Assembly: GCF_000430645.1 (NCBI RefSeq)
Contig: NZ_AUMK01000005.1
Span: 62,001-126,000 of the forward strand
Length of the DNA stretch: 64,000 bases
Reading direction: 5' to 3'
DNA from: Aquimarina latercula DSM 2041
GTDB taxonomy: Bacteria; Bacteroidota; Bacteroidia; Flavobacteriales; Flavobacteriaceae
Notes under the pieces: model-generated
Told to the model about the DNA's origin: nothing
What the model saw: only the letters and a program-made list of their open reading frames with translations
The model's database searches: none
Part shown: positions 1 to 9,877 of the stretch, one piece after another
How the letters are laid out: each line of letters starts with the position of its first letter
Position numbering within the stretch: position 1 is the stretch's first letter
Translations under genes and position numbers: made by a program

Positions 1-3000
1 ATCTTATTAAAGAAAAACTAGCGTTAAATTCTTTCATAACACCATTTTCTGTATACCTCACTTTAAACCAATACTCACTTGATGGTAACAAATTTCCATT
101 ATAAGTTCCATCCCACGTACCTAAAGACCCCAGATCCTTTAAAAGTTTTCCTGATCTATTAAAAATTAGAATTCCATTAATCTGAACATTATCGTTTCCT
201 ACAATCCCCCAACTCTCGTGAAAACCATCTCCGTTAGGCGTAAAGTACCTTGGGTAATCAACCACAAATTCTACTGGAAGTTCAATTTCGCCACACATAA
301 AAACATCTCTTACATACACAAAATGTTCTCCTCTAGTCACTCTAGTAAAAACCGGAGAAGATTGCCAATCGCCAGTATCTAATCTATATTCATAATCCCC
401 TATTGCATCAGAATCTACCATTACCTCAATAGTAGCATTATCAGAAAAAGCACCAGAAAGCAATTCTACAGTAAAATCTTCTATTTGAGGTGGATATGAC
501 TCTACAATCGTTGTTACTACTACCGAAACACACATTGTACTATTATTAGTGACTAATACAGCATACTGACCCGCAGTCGTGGGATTATAAGTAGGTTCGA
601 TCTCTCCTGGAATCTCACTTCCTGTTGCTGCTGTAGCTCCAACATACCATTGAAAATCATAAACAGTATCATCTAAGTTTGTATCGATCACATCTGTTGG
701 AATCAAGTTAATAATCACACCATCATTTTCTAAACAAAGTACATACTCCTCTTCTAAAGTAAAGTCAGGAAGTGCATTAACAATCAACTGAACTGGAATC
801 ACCCTAAAACAATCATTACCCATCGCTAATGGATCAACACGCACATAAACCACTTGATTAAATATTTGTACGTTCTGATATGCTGAAGGAGATGAAATTG
901 TATTAGTATTACCTAATTCAGCATCTTGCATCGACTCATAATAATCAATATCATAATCAGAAATACTCAAATCATTAGATATGTCTGCATCATTTAAATT
1001 AAGAATGTCTTGTACCGTCAAAGTAAGATCAAAAATCCCCACACCCTCTTGATCTGATTCACAAGTTTCCAATGAAGTTGGAGACAAATCAAAATCATCA
1101 TACAATGTAGTACGTAATTGCAATGTTACACTAGAAAAACAACTATTATCTGTATCTCTACCCACAACTATTAAATCTCTAGTTAATGTAGTGCTCAGGT
1201 AAGAAGCAGGGTTAGGAATAACATTATCGTTATCTACATCGTTTTGGGACTCATAATATGATAAAACAATATTGGTAGCACCTCCTGTAATCTGGTCTTC
1301 TCTAAGGGTTAAGTTATAAACAGTATCAACCTGATCACTGCATAAACTAATAGGATCAGGATTAATTAATTCTGGATTATGCAGCACTTCTAAATCGAAT
1401 GAAATTGTAGACCTAAAACACTCATCAACATCTGCAGCTCCATTATTATTATCATCTGATTGTACTCTTACCCATATTGTTTGCGGGTTAGACTCATTCA
1501 TAAACGCACCTGTAATCTGTCCTGTATTATTTATAGCTTCATTCTGTGTTCTATGGTAGCTAACTAATAATGCTCCCGCTTGAAAACCAATCACTTCGAC
1601 ATCTTTTTCTGTTAAATCAAAAGTTGCTTGATTAGGATCATCACTACATAAAACAAAATCAGTTACTGAATTATTTTCAGGTAACCCTACAACCTCTAGC
1701 TGAATATGTTGTCCTAAACCCAGACATCCGTTATTAGTACCATCATCAACTCGTACATATAAATTTTGAATAAAAGGTGATGCATCATTTCTATGATTCG
1801 TCGGATCTACGATTGCATTCTCCTCTGCTAAGGCATCTGCTAAATTTTCATAATATGTAATGACTAAATTTTGTCCTGAAGGATATAGCGCGGTAACTTG
1901 ACTTGTAGCATCACTAAAATCAAAAGTAGCAATCCCGTTAGCGTCATCATTATCTACATCGATATTATCACAAGTTCTATAAGATAATCCAAAACCTGCA
2001 GGAATCTGCGTTGCAGATACTACTAAATCTACCTGGGCCGTTCTAAAACATCCCTTATCAGTTTCTATCCTTGAAAACACTGTACTATTTATCGGAATGG
2101 GATTAGGATACGTAGTAAAGTTAATAATTTGATCCGCAGGATCAGCATTTATTGCTGCAGTCTCGGTAAGATAATACGAAAAGAACTCATTAGCAGCATT
2201 TGAAGAAATTAGCGTGTTTGCTTCTGACAAATTAAATAACGAAATACCATCCGTATCATCATCACACTGCAATAAAGATACTACTGGCACTACCACTGGA
2301 AGGGGGTTAACTATCAATTGAAAGCTTGTAGTCTCATAACAACTTTGTTCAGAAACATTTTCAATTCGCGCATATATAGTTTGAGGATTAGCTATGTTGG
2401 TATAATTATTAGGTAATTCTGTCCCCAAAACACCAGCATCCGCATCAGCTTGAGATGCATATAAAGAAACTAAAAAACCTGCAGAATTCTGAGTTCCCAG
2501 AACTTCTGATGCAATATTAGAAAGATCAAATTCTACAACACCGTTAGTATCATTACCATCCAATGCATTATCACATAATTCTATATCCATAGGAACATTC
2601 GCTACAGGATTCTCATATACCCTCAACATAAAAGAAGTTATTTCGAAACATATTTGATTCGTTCCACCTATTCTAGCCCATACAACTTGGTCTGCTACAG
2701 TATTTACAAAATTATCTGGATCGGTAATAATATTATCACCTGCTGCGCCTGTATAATTTTCCGCATCTTCCTGGGTAAAGTGATACGTCACTGTAAATTC
2801 AGTTGGATCTTGAGCACCTAAAATAATAGATGTATTCTGAGTAAGATCAAAAGTTTCAATTCCATTTCCATCATCATCACAAGCCGATAAATCCTGAGGT
2901 GTATTTGCAATAATAGGAGGAGTATAAAATGTAATCACAACCTCATCAACTTCTGTATTACCATCAACATCTTCAATAAGCAACTGATATCTCCCTGATG

Positions 3001-3724
3001 TAGTAACTGTATATGTCGGACTAATTTCACCCGAAATAATATCAAATACCATGGTAGTCTCATTATAAACAGACCATTCATATCTGATAGCTCCATCCGA
3101 TGTACCATCCAACACAACAGGGTCTGAACCGCAAATATCCTGATTAGGCCCTAGCGCTGCTTCTAGTATAGAACAGTCTGTAGAACCTGTACCCCCAGTT
3201 TGCTGAAAATTTATAAAACCAGGTTGCTCTGAAAAATTAGTAATCAATACAAGATAAAACTCTCCAGCAGTTGCAGCTGGAATATTCATCGCTTCTACTG
3301 CGTCTGGCGAATAACTACAATCAACAGTATTACCTGCTGTTAGCTCAGCAGTACAAGGAGAAACAGGGTCGGTAAAAGGTCCATAACATATAAAATCCAC
3401 ATCTAATTGGGTACCAGTTCCATCTTCATTAGTAGATTGCGAAATGCGAAAAGTCAATGCTCCTGTATCATCTATCTGCAAATAATACCAAGCAGGGAAA
3501 GGTTGTGTAGTTAAACATCCATAATTAGGACCAATTTCAGAGCTATTTACACAGCTACTATTAGTACTATTACAATTCGGGAAAACAATACCAGTAGTAC
3601 TACAAAAAGGATCAGCACCATTATCCCCTACAGAATCAGCACAAACAGAACCTTGTGCTATACTAAAATTTGTATAAATGAAAAATGACAAAAATAATAT
3701 CGATACAGGTATTCTTTTACTCAT
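1..3724 (-). CDS. Large secreted repeat protein with T9SS type B (gliding-motility-associated) C-terminal sorting domain
   Basis: The reading frame is open from an ATG at 3724 to an AGA codon at 4-2, giving 1241 codons. The T at position 1 is the first base of the stop codon, so only the last two stop bases are missing. The protein starts with a signal peptide (MSKRIPVSILFLSFFIY, cleavage near SIAQ-GS). It continues with a cysteine-containing N-terminal domain shared with the next gene, then about eight or nine tandem units of roughly 100 residues. Each unit carries a CD-type acidic turn, an FDL(S/T) motif and a VYVRV-type strand. The C-terminus has the YFTPNGDGFHESW signature and ends SFSLIR, typical of the CHU_C/type B sorting domain that directs T9SS export and surface anchoring. 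Its job is probably adhesin- or matrix-like, but the ligand is unknown. Confidence 0.9.
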   Translation of the reverse strand, partial: MSKRIPVSILFLSFFIYTNFSIAQGSVCADSVGDNGADPFCSTTGIVFPNCNSTNSSCVNSSEIGPNYGCLTTQPFPAWYYLQIDDTGALTFRISQSTNEDGTGTQLDVDFICYGPFTDPVSPCTAELTAGNTVDCSYSPDAVEAMNIPAATAGEFYLVLITNFSEQPGFINFQQTGGTGSTDCSILEAALGPNQDICGSDPVVLDGTSDGAIRYEWSVYNETTMVFDIISGEISPTYTVTTSGRYQLLIEDVDGNTEVDEVVITFYTPPIIANTPQDLSACDDDGNGIETFDLTQNTSIILGAQDPTEFTVTYHFTQEDAENYTGAAGDNIITDPDNFVNTVADQVVWARIGGTNQICFEITSFMLRVYENPVANVPMDIELCDNALDGNDTNGVVEFDLSNIASEVLGTQNSAGFLVSLYASQADADAGVLGTELPNNYTNIANPQTIYARIENVSEQSCYETTSFQLIVNPLPVVVPVVSLLQCDDDTDGISLFNLSEANTLISSNAANEFFSYYLTETAAINADPADQIINFTTYPNPIPINSTVFSRIETDKGCFRTAQVDLVVSATQIPAGFGLSYRTCDNIDVDNDDANGIATFDFSDATSQVTALYPSGQNLVITYYENLADALAEENAIVDPTNHRNDASPFIQNLYVRVDDGTNNGCLGLGQHIQLEVVGLPENNSVTDFVLCSDDPNQATFDLTEKDVEVIGFQAGALLVSYHRTQNEAINNTGQITGAFMNESNPQTIWVRVQSDDNNNGAADVDECFRSTISFDLEVLHNPELINPDPISLCSDQVDTVYNLTLREDQITGGATNIVLSYYESQNDVDNDNVIPNPASYLSTTLTRDLIVVGRDTDNSCFSSVTLQLRTTLYDDFDLSPTSLETCESDQEGVGIFDLTLTVQDILNLNDADISNDLSISDYDIDYYESMQDAELGNTNTISSPSAYQNVQIFNQVVYVRVDPLAMGNDCFRVIPVQLIVNALPDFTLEEEYVLCLENDGVIINLIPTDVIDTNLDDTVYDFQWYVGATAATGSEIPGEIEPTYNPTTAGQYAVLVTNNSTMCVSVVVTTIVESYPPQIEDFTVELLSGAFSDNATIEVMVDSDAIGDYEYRLDTGDWQSSPVFTRVTRGEHFVYVRDVFMCGEIELPVEFVVDYPRYFTPNGDGFHESWGIVGNDNVQINGILIFNRSGKLLKDLGSLGTWDGTYNGNLLPSSEYWFKVRYTENGVMKEFNASFSLIR

Positions 3725-3928
3725 TACCAGTCTTTAAAATAAATGATAAAATAGCTTTGTTTCTAAAATCCAAGGCTTTCTTATATAAAAACAATCATAT
3801 TACAAGAAACCCTAACAAATAATATAATAAAACCGGAATAGTGTAGTAACCAAAATTATTATATCAATAGACTACATTTAAAAACCTTTTTTAATCCTAA
3901 AAGTTCACAAAAATAAATCTATTCTAAA

Positions 3929-5461
3929 TTATCTAATTAAAGAAAAACTACCTGCAAACACCCTTCTCCCTCTATTCGGATCACGATCGGACTGTTCATT
4001 AAACTCCACCCTAAACCAATACTGCGAAGAAGGCATTAAATTTCCATTATAAGTACCATCCCACCCAGCTCCAGTTGGATTCAATTGTTTCAACAATTTT
4101 CCATGTCTATCAAATATATAAACCAATGCGGGAGCAGGTTGATCTTCTGGATTGATTAAATTCCATGTTTCATGAAAACCATCTCCATTAGGAGTAAAAT
4201 ATTTAGGGTACCCTAAGATCATAATATCAACAGATGTTCTTTCATTATCTGGACAATTAACATATCTAGCAACGATACGATAATCCCCAGGAGGGACCCC
4301 TTCAAATATTGGCGAAGATTGGTAAGGCCTAGATTCTACAAAATTACCATCCATATTTACATCTCTATCTAATCGATATTCAAAATCAGTAAATCCTTCT
4401 GCCTCTACGATTGGGTCCGTAGATATTTCTGCCGTTATAGTATAACTCCCCGCAAACGATTCTTCTGTAATGGTATACCCAACCTGAAATGTAATTTGAG
4501 AAACATCTAACACAGAAACTTGATCAGGAGAATCTGGCACTTCTATACCGCTGGCATCAAAACCTCTTAATCTATAAATCCCGTTAGAAGTAACATTATC
4601 GTAAAAAGGAAAAGTAGCACCTGGAATATCCACAAAATTTGTATCTCCTAAATCCGCTCTAGACCATTGAAAAGTTTCCGCAGCAGGTACAGCTGGAGGT
4701 CCAGTACTTGCAGGAAACCTTCCTTCTATTGTTAAAGGAAACTCTCCACAAGTAGCAATCCTATCCTGAGGTATACCTGGCTCTAGCACACTGCAATCGG
4801 TTGTTCCTGCTCCATCTTCTCCAAGATTTGTCTGCTCTAATTGTATTACTCCAGCTTCATCAGAAAAATTAGTAATCAATACTATGTAAAATTCTCCTGT
4901 CTGAGCATTTGGTATTGTAAATGTTTCTATAAAATTATCATCTGATGTTCTAGCATAACTACAATCTACAATGTTTGTATTATCTTCATCATCGATATAA
5001 AAATCAGGTTCATCAGCATTATTTACACATTCCGCTGGCCTAATATTATCCCCATCTCCATTAAGATCACACCCTCTTGACAACTCGTCATCACAATTAA
5101 TAATGAAAGAAGTTTGAAAAGGCCCCCATGCAATAAAATCAACATCAAGCTGTCTTTCATCACGATCCAAACGATTATCTCCATCGGTATCCATCCATTG
5201 TCTTATATCAAAAACCAGTTCTCCGGATTCATCAATAAGCAAAAAGTACCAAGAAGGATTTGGCGTAGTGTTTAAACATCCAACTTCTCCTAACCCATCA
5301 ATATCACCAATTGTATTAGGAAATGTTAGTTCTAAAGAAGCATCTGAACAGAATGGCTGAGCGTTTCTACAGGCAACATCAAAGTCCTGCGCGTTTGTTA
5401 GTGCACTATTAAAAAAAAACAGTACAGACAATAATAAGATTTGAGGTAGTAATTTTGTCAT
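3929..5461 (-). CDS. Secreted protein with T9SS type B C-terminal sorting domain (510 aa)
   Basis: This is a shorter paralog of the neighbouring 1241-aa protein, lying upstream in the same orientation with a 204-bp gap. It has a signal peptide (about residues 1-24, ending NAQ). Its N-terminal domain has the same pattern as the neighbour: PFCSD, GCL-T-P-PSWY, QLDVDFIAWGPF, IVDCSYA and EFYIVLITNFSDE. An Ig-like segment follows and then the terminal YFTPNGDGFHETW sorting domain ending SFSLIR. The many Asp-rich turns (for example DTDGDNRLDRDE) suggest calcium binding. It lacks the long tandem array of the larger protein. The function is unassigned beyond surface or secreted protein. Confidence 0.9.
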   Translation of the reverse strand: MTKLLPQILLLSVLFFFNSALTNAQDFDVACRNAQPFCSDASLELTFPNTIGDIDGLGEVGCLNTTPNPSWYFLLIDESGELVFDIRQWMDTDGDNRLDRDERQLDVDFIAWGPFQTSFIINCDDELSRGCDLNGDGDNIRPAECVNNADEPDFYIDDEDNTNIVDCSYARTSDDNFIETFTIPNAQTGEFYIVLITNFSDEAGVIQLEQTNLGEDGAGTTDCSVLEPGIPQDRIATCGEFPLTIEGRFPASTGPPAVPAAETFQWSRADLGDTNFVDIPGATFPFYDNVTSNGIYRLRGFDASGIEVPDSPDQVSVLDVSQITFQVGYTITEESFAGSYTITAEISTDPIVEAEGFTDFEYRLDRDVNMDGNFVESRPYQSSPIFEGVPPGDYRIVARYVNCPDNERTSVDIMILGYPKYFTPNGDGFHETWNLINPEDQPAPALVYIFDRHGKLLKQLNPTGAGWDGTYNGNLMPSSQYWFRVEFNEQSDRDPNRGRRVFAGSFSLIR

Positions 5462-5836
5462 GTTTTATATAACGTAGGTTCGTCTATTTTCTTGTGTAGG
5501 AATTAAATTTACTAATTTTAATATATAGTGCGTATAAAAGTATCATATTATTTATAATTGTTAACATAGCTTTCACTAAGTAAAAAGACAAAATCGTATC
5601 TTTGCAGCCTGTTTATAGTTGATTTTATTCGATTTCGAGAAATCACTTAGATTTATTGATAAGAATCAACACTAAAACTGTAGGAAATTTAGAAAAAGAA
5701 TACGTTGGAATTGTAAATAATTTTACTTTCAATTTTGAATAGAAAATACTGATTGAAAAGTAATAATTAGTAATTTAATTTATTGATGTTTCTACTCATA
5801 ATTCTTTTTATTTGATAATAATAAAATTTTGAACTT
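5462..5836. other. Divergent intergenic region with a folE promoter candidate
   Basis: This 375-bp region separates the minus-strand T9SS gene from plus-strand folE. A perfect Bacteroidetes -7 box, TATCTTTG, lies at 5597-5604. It would give a long folE leader of about 225 nt. The leader contains an inverted repeat (GTTGATT near 5618 and AATCAAC near 5665), which could form a weak hairpin. I see no ORF of note and no recognisable riboswitch. Confidence 0.45.
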
Positions 5837-6514
5837 GTGAAGATAGACAAGGCCCTTGAAGCTATTGAAGCGCTAGGTGATAATCATGTAGCTACTAGCG
5901 CAACAACTCCTCTTAGAGAAGATGCATTTAAATTAAGTGATAAAGAAAAAATCGCTTTAATTAGAGAAGATGTAAAGCATATTATGGAAACTTTGGGATT
6001 AGACCTTGATGATGATAGTCTTAAAGGAACTCCCCAACGAGTTGCGAAAATGTTTGTGAATGAAATTTTTTCTGGTTTGCATCCACAAAGAAAACCAGAG
6101 GCTTCTACCTTTGACAACAACTACAAATATGGAGAGATGCTAGTAGAAAAGAATATCACAGTATATTCTACTTGCGAACATCACTTACTCCCAATTATAG
6201 GAAGAGCTCACGTAGCATATATTTCTAACGGAACGGTTGTGGGATTATCTAAAATGAATCGAATAGTAGATTATTATGCAAAACGCCCTCAAGTACAAGA
6301 ACGTTTAACTATGCAAATTGTTCAGGATCTTCAGGTAGTCCTAAATACCAAAGATGTTGCTTGTGTAATAGATGCAAAACATCTATGCGTAAATTCTAGA
6401 GGAATAAGAGATATCGAAAGCAGCACAGTAACTAGCGAATTTGGAGGGAAATTTAAAGATCAAGCTGTACGCAGAGAATTCCTAGACTACATTAAATTAG
6501 ACACCACGTTTTAA
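5837..6514 (+). CDS. folE: GTP cyclohydrolase I
   Basis: The product (225 aa) converts GTP to 7,8-dihydroneopterin triphosphate, the first step of tetrahydrofolate/pterin synthesis, in the cytosol. The N-terminal DDDSLKGTPQRVAKMF block, the zinc/catalytic TCEHHLLP segment (around residues 113-120) and HLCVNSRG are all present. The start is a GTG. I keep it because the following residues (GDNHVATSATTPLREDAF) match the usual flavobacterial N-terminus and no better upstream start is in frame. It may be co-transcribed with cysS 44 bp downstream. Confidence 0.96.
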   Translation: MKIDKALEAIEALGDNHVATSATTPLREDAFKLSDKEKIALIREDVKHIMETLGLDLDDDSLKGTPQRVAKMFVNEIFSGLHPQRKPEASTFDNNYKYGEMLVEKNITVYSTCEHHLLPIIGRAHVAYISNGTVVGLSKMNRIVDYYAKRPQVQERLTMQIVQDLQVVLNTKDVACVIDAKHLCVNSRGIRDIESSTVTSEFGGKFKDQAVRREFLDYIKLDTTF

Positions 6515-6558
6515 TTTTATATTTATTCAATCAATAATCACAAGAACTCATTAAAATC

Positions 6559-8055
6559 ATGGCAATAGCTCCATTGTACAAAACTCAAAAACTAAAAATT
6601 TACAACTCAATTTCAGGTCAAAAAGAAGAATTCATTCCAATTACTGAAGGTAATATTGGAATGTATGTTTGTGGCCCAACCGTTTATAGTAATGTACATT
6701 TAGGAAATTGTCGAACTTTTATTTCTTTTGATTTGGTTTACAGATATCTTAAACATTTAGGGTTTAAGGTGCGTTATGTTCGAAATATAACAGATGCAGG
6801 GCATTTAGAAAATGATGCAGACGAAGGAGAAGACAAAGTTTCTAAAAAAGCAAGATTAGAACAATTAGAACCTATGGAAATAGTGCAGCGATACACTTTA
6901 GATTTCCATAACATTTTAGCGAAATTTAACAACATACCTCCTAGCATAGAACCAACTGCTACAGGTCATATTGTTGAACAAATTGAAATGATTAAATCCA
7001 TAATTGATAATGGTTTTGCATACGTAACGAATGGCTCTGTATATTTTGATGTTAAAAAATTCAATGAAACTAATGATTACGGAAAATTAAGTGGTCGTAA
7101 TCTTGAAGATATGATTGCTAATACCAGAGAATTAACTGCACAAAGTGATAAAAAAAACCCTCAGGATTTTGCTTTATGGAAAAAAGCAGAACCGGAGCAT
7201 ATTATGCGATGGCCATCTCCTTGGAGTGATGGTTTTCCTGGATGGCATCTAGAATGTACGGTAATGAGTACTAAATATCTAGGCGAAAAATTTGATATTC
7301 ACGGAGGCGGAATGGACCTTAAGTTTCCACACCATGAATGTGAAATCGCCCAAGGAGAAGCAGCTTGTGGTGTTAGTCCTGTAAATTACTGGATGCACGC
7401 TAATATGTTAACTCTCGATGGTAAAAAGATGTCTAAATCAACAGGAAACATCTTATCGCCAGCTGAAATTTTTAATGGAGAAAGCGACAAACTTAACAAA
7501 GCTTTCGCCCCTAGCGTTGCTAGATTTTTCATGCTTCAAGCGCACTATCGAAGTATCTTAGATTTTTCTAATGATGCTCTAGAAGCTTCAGAAAAGGGTT
7601 TTTATCGACTCATGGAGGCAATTGAAACTTTAGAAAATCTAAAAATAGGTGACACTACAGAAGGATTTCATGTTCAGAATTGGGTAACAGAATGTTATGC
7701 TGCTATGAACGATGACTTTAATAGTCCCATTCTAATTGCTAAACTTTTTGAAGCGGTAAAATTCATTAATTCAATAAAAGAAGAAAAATCTTCTGTATCA
7801 AAAGAAGATTATGAAATGCTAAAAACTAAAATAAGTGAACTAGTATTCGATGTTTTAGGATTGGTAAATGTTAACGAAGCTTCTTCCGATATTAGCGATA
7901 AACTTTCTAGTACGGTTGAATTATTAATTCATCTAAGAGCAGAAGCAAGAGCAAATAAAGATTTTGCAACTAGTGATAAAATCAGAGACGAGTTATTAGC
8001 TATGGGAATTCAACTAAAGGATGGCCGTGAGGGAACTACTTTTACTCTAAATTAA
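6559..8055 (+). CDS. cysS: Cysteine--tRNA ligase
   Basis: A class I aminoacyl-tRNA synthetase (498 aa) charging tRNA-Cys. The HIGH-type motif is HLGN within [17 protein letters not shown] (about residues 38-54), and KMSKS is present as [10 protein letters not shown]. Zinc ligands are visible as the N-terminal Cys of CGPTVY, Cys in WHLECTVMS, and the HHECE segment. It ends with the usual helical anticodon-binding tail. The length is slightly above the bacterial norm of about 460-490. yidD starts 14 bp after the stop, so the genes probably form a unit. Confidence 0.97.
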   Translation: MAIAPLYKTQKLKIYNSISGQKEEFIPITEGNIGMYVCGPTVYSNVHLGNCRTFISFDLVYRYLKHLGFKVRYVRNITDAGHLENDADEGEDKVSKKARLEQLEPMEIVQRYTLDFHNILAKFNNIPPSIEPTATGHIVEQIEMIKSIIDNGFAYVTNGSVYFDVKKFNETNDYGKLSGRNLEDMIANTRELTAQSDKKNPQDFALWKKAEPEHIMRWPSPWSDGFPGWHLECTVMSTKYLGEKFDIHGGGMDLKFPHHECEIAQGEAACGVSPVNYWMHANMLTLDGKKMSKSTGNILSPAEIFNGESDKLNKAFAPSVARFFMLQAHYRSILDFSNDALEASEKGFYRLMEAIETLENLKIGDTTEGFHVQNWVTECYAAMNDDFNSPILIAKLFEAVKFINSIKEEKSSVSKEDYEMLKTKISELVFDVLGLVNVNEASSDISDKLSSTVELLIHLRAEARANKDFATSDKIRDELLAMGIQLKDGREGTTFTLN

Positions 8056-8069
8056 TTTAATATTTTATT

Positions 8070-8339
8070 TTGGGTTCAAATTTAACCTTAAAAAAGGTTT
8101 TAATACTACCATTTATTGGAGTTGTGAAATTATACCAACATGTAATTTCACCTTTAACTCCTGCTACCTGTCGTTATCAACCTACTTGCTCGCATTACAC
8201 TGTAGAGGCACTAGAAAAGCATGGATTGTTTAAAGGTGGAAAACTAGCCATAAAACGTATTTTTAGTTGTCACCCGTGGGGAGGTAGTGGATATGACCCA
8301 GTTCCGGATGCCGACACCAAAGAAAAAAAGAAAAGTTAA
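8070..8339 (+). CDS. yidD: Membrane protein insertion efficiency factor YidD
   Basis: A small protein of 89 aa with the family signature [19 protein letters not shown] and GCxPWGGxGYDPVP-like C-terminal block ([14 protein letters not shown]). The family helps YidC-dependent membrane insertion. The start is TTG at 8070. A GTG or ATG alternative does not exist before the conserved segment, so the TTG is accepted with some caution. It lies between cysS and lgt; lgt is also an envelope biogenesis gene. Confidence 0.93.
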   Translation: MGSNLTLKKVLILPFIGVVKLYQHVISPLTPATCRYQPTCSHYTVEALEKHGLFKGGKLAIKRIFSCHPWGGSGYDPVPDADTKEKKKS

Positions 8340-8434
8340 ACTTATCCCCACACCTGTTTATCTCATTAATGTTTTATTTATAATTTTGAGTTCAATTAAA
8401 TACCTATATTTACCCTAGAAAAATAATTTTCCAC

Positions 8435-9385
8435 ATGATATTCTCTAAAATAGTATGGAATCCTATAGAAGGATTTGATCTTGGTTTTTTTGTTATTCGT
8501 TTTTACAGCCTGATGTTTGTAGTTGCTTTTTCATTAGGATGGTATTTAATGAAGAAAATATATATCCGTGAAAAAATTTCAATGGAAAAACTAGATTCTG
8601 TATTTATCTATGCAGTCATAGGTACTTTATTAGGAGCTCGATTAGGTCATGTATTCTTTTATGATTGGGATTATTACAGAAATAATTTACTAGAAATCAT
8701 TTTACCTTTTAAATTCAATCCAACATTTGAATTTATAGGATTTAGAGGACTTGCAAGTCACGGGGCAGCTATAGCATTTATTATAGCTATGTATTATTAC
8801 TCTAAAAATGTTTTAAAAAAACATCCTTTATGGATTATGGACAGGGTAACGATTCCGGCAGCTTTCGGAGGAATTTTTGTTCGACTAGGAAACTTTTTTA
8901 ATTCAGAAATTATCGGAGAACCTTCCGAAGACTCTGCCTTTGGAGTAAAGTTTATAAGGGATGGTTTAAGCAAAGGAGAAGTTGTAAGAGAAACAGGAAT
9001 TAAAAATATTAATGAAGCATACTCCGCTATTGTAAACAATCCTAAATTTGCTAATCTACTAGAAGCAATTCCATATCGTCACCCCGCTCAATTATACGAA
9101 GCATTTGGATATATCTTTGTATCATTAATACTTTGGCTATTATACTGGAAAACAGACAAACGAAACAACAGAGGGTTTTTATTTGGAATGTATATGATGC
9201 TTATATTCATTGTTCGTTTTATTGTAGAATATGTAAAAACAAGCCAGGATGGATTTGGAGATGGACCTAACGGAATACTTTCTACTGGCCAGTGGCTAAG
9301 CATACCTTTTATATTAGTTGGACTCTATTTTGTAGTAACAGCTAAGAAAATTAAAGAAGACGCAAAGTCATATACTTTAAAATAA
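8435..9385 (+). CDS. lgt: Prolipoprotein diacylglyceryl transferase
   Basis: An inner-membrane enzyme (316 aa) that transfers diacylglycerol from phosphatidylglycerol to the lipobox cysteine of prolipoproteins. About seven hydrophobic segments are visible. The Lgt signature appears as VRLGNFFNSEIIGEP, and the conserved RHPAQLYEA is present. It has an insertion between these motifs compared with enterobacterial Lgt, which is common in Bacteroidetes. Several likely substrates are encoded in this window (lipoproteins at 9878, 15232, 16736 and 58476). Confidence 0.97.
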   Translation: MIFSKIVWNPIEGFDLGFFVIRFYSLMFVVAFSLGWYLMKKIYIREKISMEKLDSVFIYAVIGTLLGARLGHVFFYDWDYYRNNLLEIILPFKFNPTFEFIGFRGLASHGAAIAFIIAMYYYSKNVLKKHPLWIMDRVTIPAAFGGIFVRLGNFFNSEIIGEPSEDSAFGVKFIRDGLSKGEVVRETGIKNINEAYSAIVNNPKFANLLEAIPYRHPAQLYEAFGYIFVSLILWLLYWKTDKRNNRGFLFGMYMMLIFIVRFIVEYVKTSQDGFGDGPNGILSTGQWLSIPFILVGLYFVVTAKKIKEDAKSYTLK

Positions 9386-9424
9386 AAAACACGCCATTTA
9401 TAAAAAAGAGAGTAATAACTAGGT

Positions 9425-9630
9425 TATTCTATTTAAAAACCTCATTAGATTCTTTTAGTTTCTCTCTACTTTCTACGAATTATAATTCGTCTATTATTTT
9501 ACGGATATTTCTATTAATAATATTACCAAGATCATATAAAATTAATCTTATTAGATGATCGGTTATCCTACTTTATAAATAATTACATGTTCTAATTTTT
9601 GCAGATTTGTCGCCAGAAGAAACAATATGC
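9425..9630 (-). pseudogene. Decayed partial copy of the prfA 3' end
   Basis: This segment aligns without a single gap to 10851-11056, the 3' end of prfA. The offset is a constant 1426 bp; I count about 36 mismatches in 206 bp (roughly 82% identity). It is in the same orientation as prfA. Translated in the prfA frame it gives the RF1 C-terminus ([26 protein letters not shown]) but is interrupted by two in-frame stops, so it is dead. Most differences are G:C to A:T changes, as expected for unselected DNA in this genome. It has no start codon and no upstream part of the gene. Confidence 0.9.
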
Positions 9631-9806
9631 ATAAAATTACATATACACAGAAACATATTCAACTGAGTTACCTTGTTATAAACTAATATTCAAATATTTG
9701 ATATTCTCAAAAAAAACCATCTACACCATGTATTTTACAAGTTTATTAGTTAATTATTGTTAATAAATACATTAAAAGCGTGAAATTAACATTTTTTTTA
9801 TTGTTT

Positions 9807-9838
9807 TTGGTTGACCAATATATAATTTGGTTAACCAA
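9807..9838. promoter_or_regulatory. Twin palindromic operator, candidate GntR/FadR-type sites
   Basis: Two 12-bp sites begin exactly 20 bp apart. TTGGTTGACCAA at 9807-9818 is palindromic except at the centre, and TTGGTTAACCAA at 9827-9838 is a perfect palindrome that extends to 16 bp at 9825-9840. The TGGT-N2-ACCA core resembles operators of FadR-subfamily GntR regulators that control uronate/polysaccharide genes. The pair ends 39 bp before the lyase-like gene's ATG. The regulator is not in this window. Confidence 0.6.
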
Positions 9839-9877
9839 ATAAATATAACACAAATTATAACTACTAATTTTACGATT

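Noticed and set aside
2935..3117. Minus-strand short frame inside the first T9SS gene
   Set aside because: It is out of frame with the intact 1241-codon gene that covers the same bases.
9827..9877. TTG start for the lyase-like gene 51 bp upstream of the ATG
   Set aside because: The TTG is the first codon of a palindromic operator, and the extra residues spoil a good lipoprotein signal. The ATG at 9878 is preferred.
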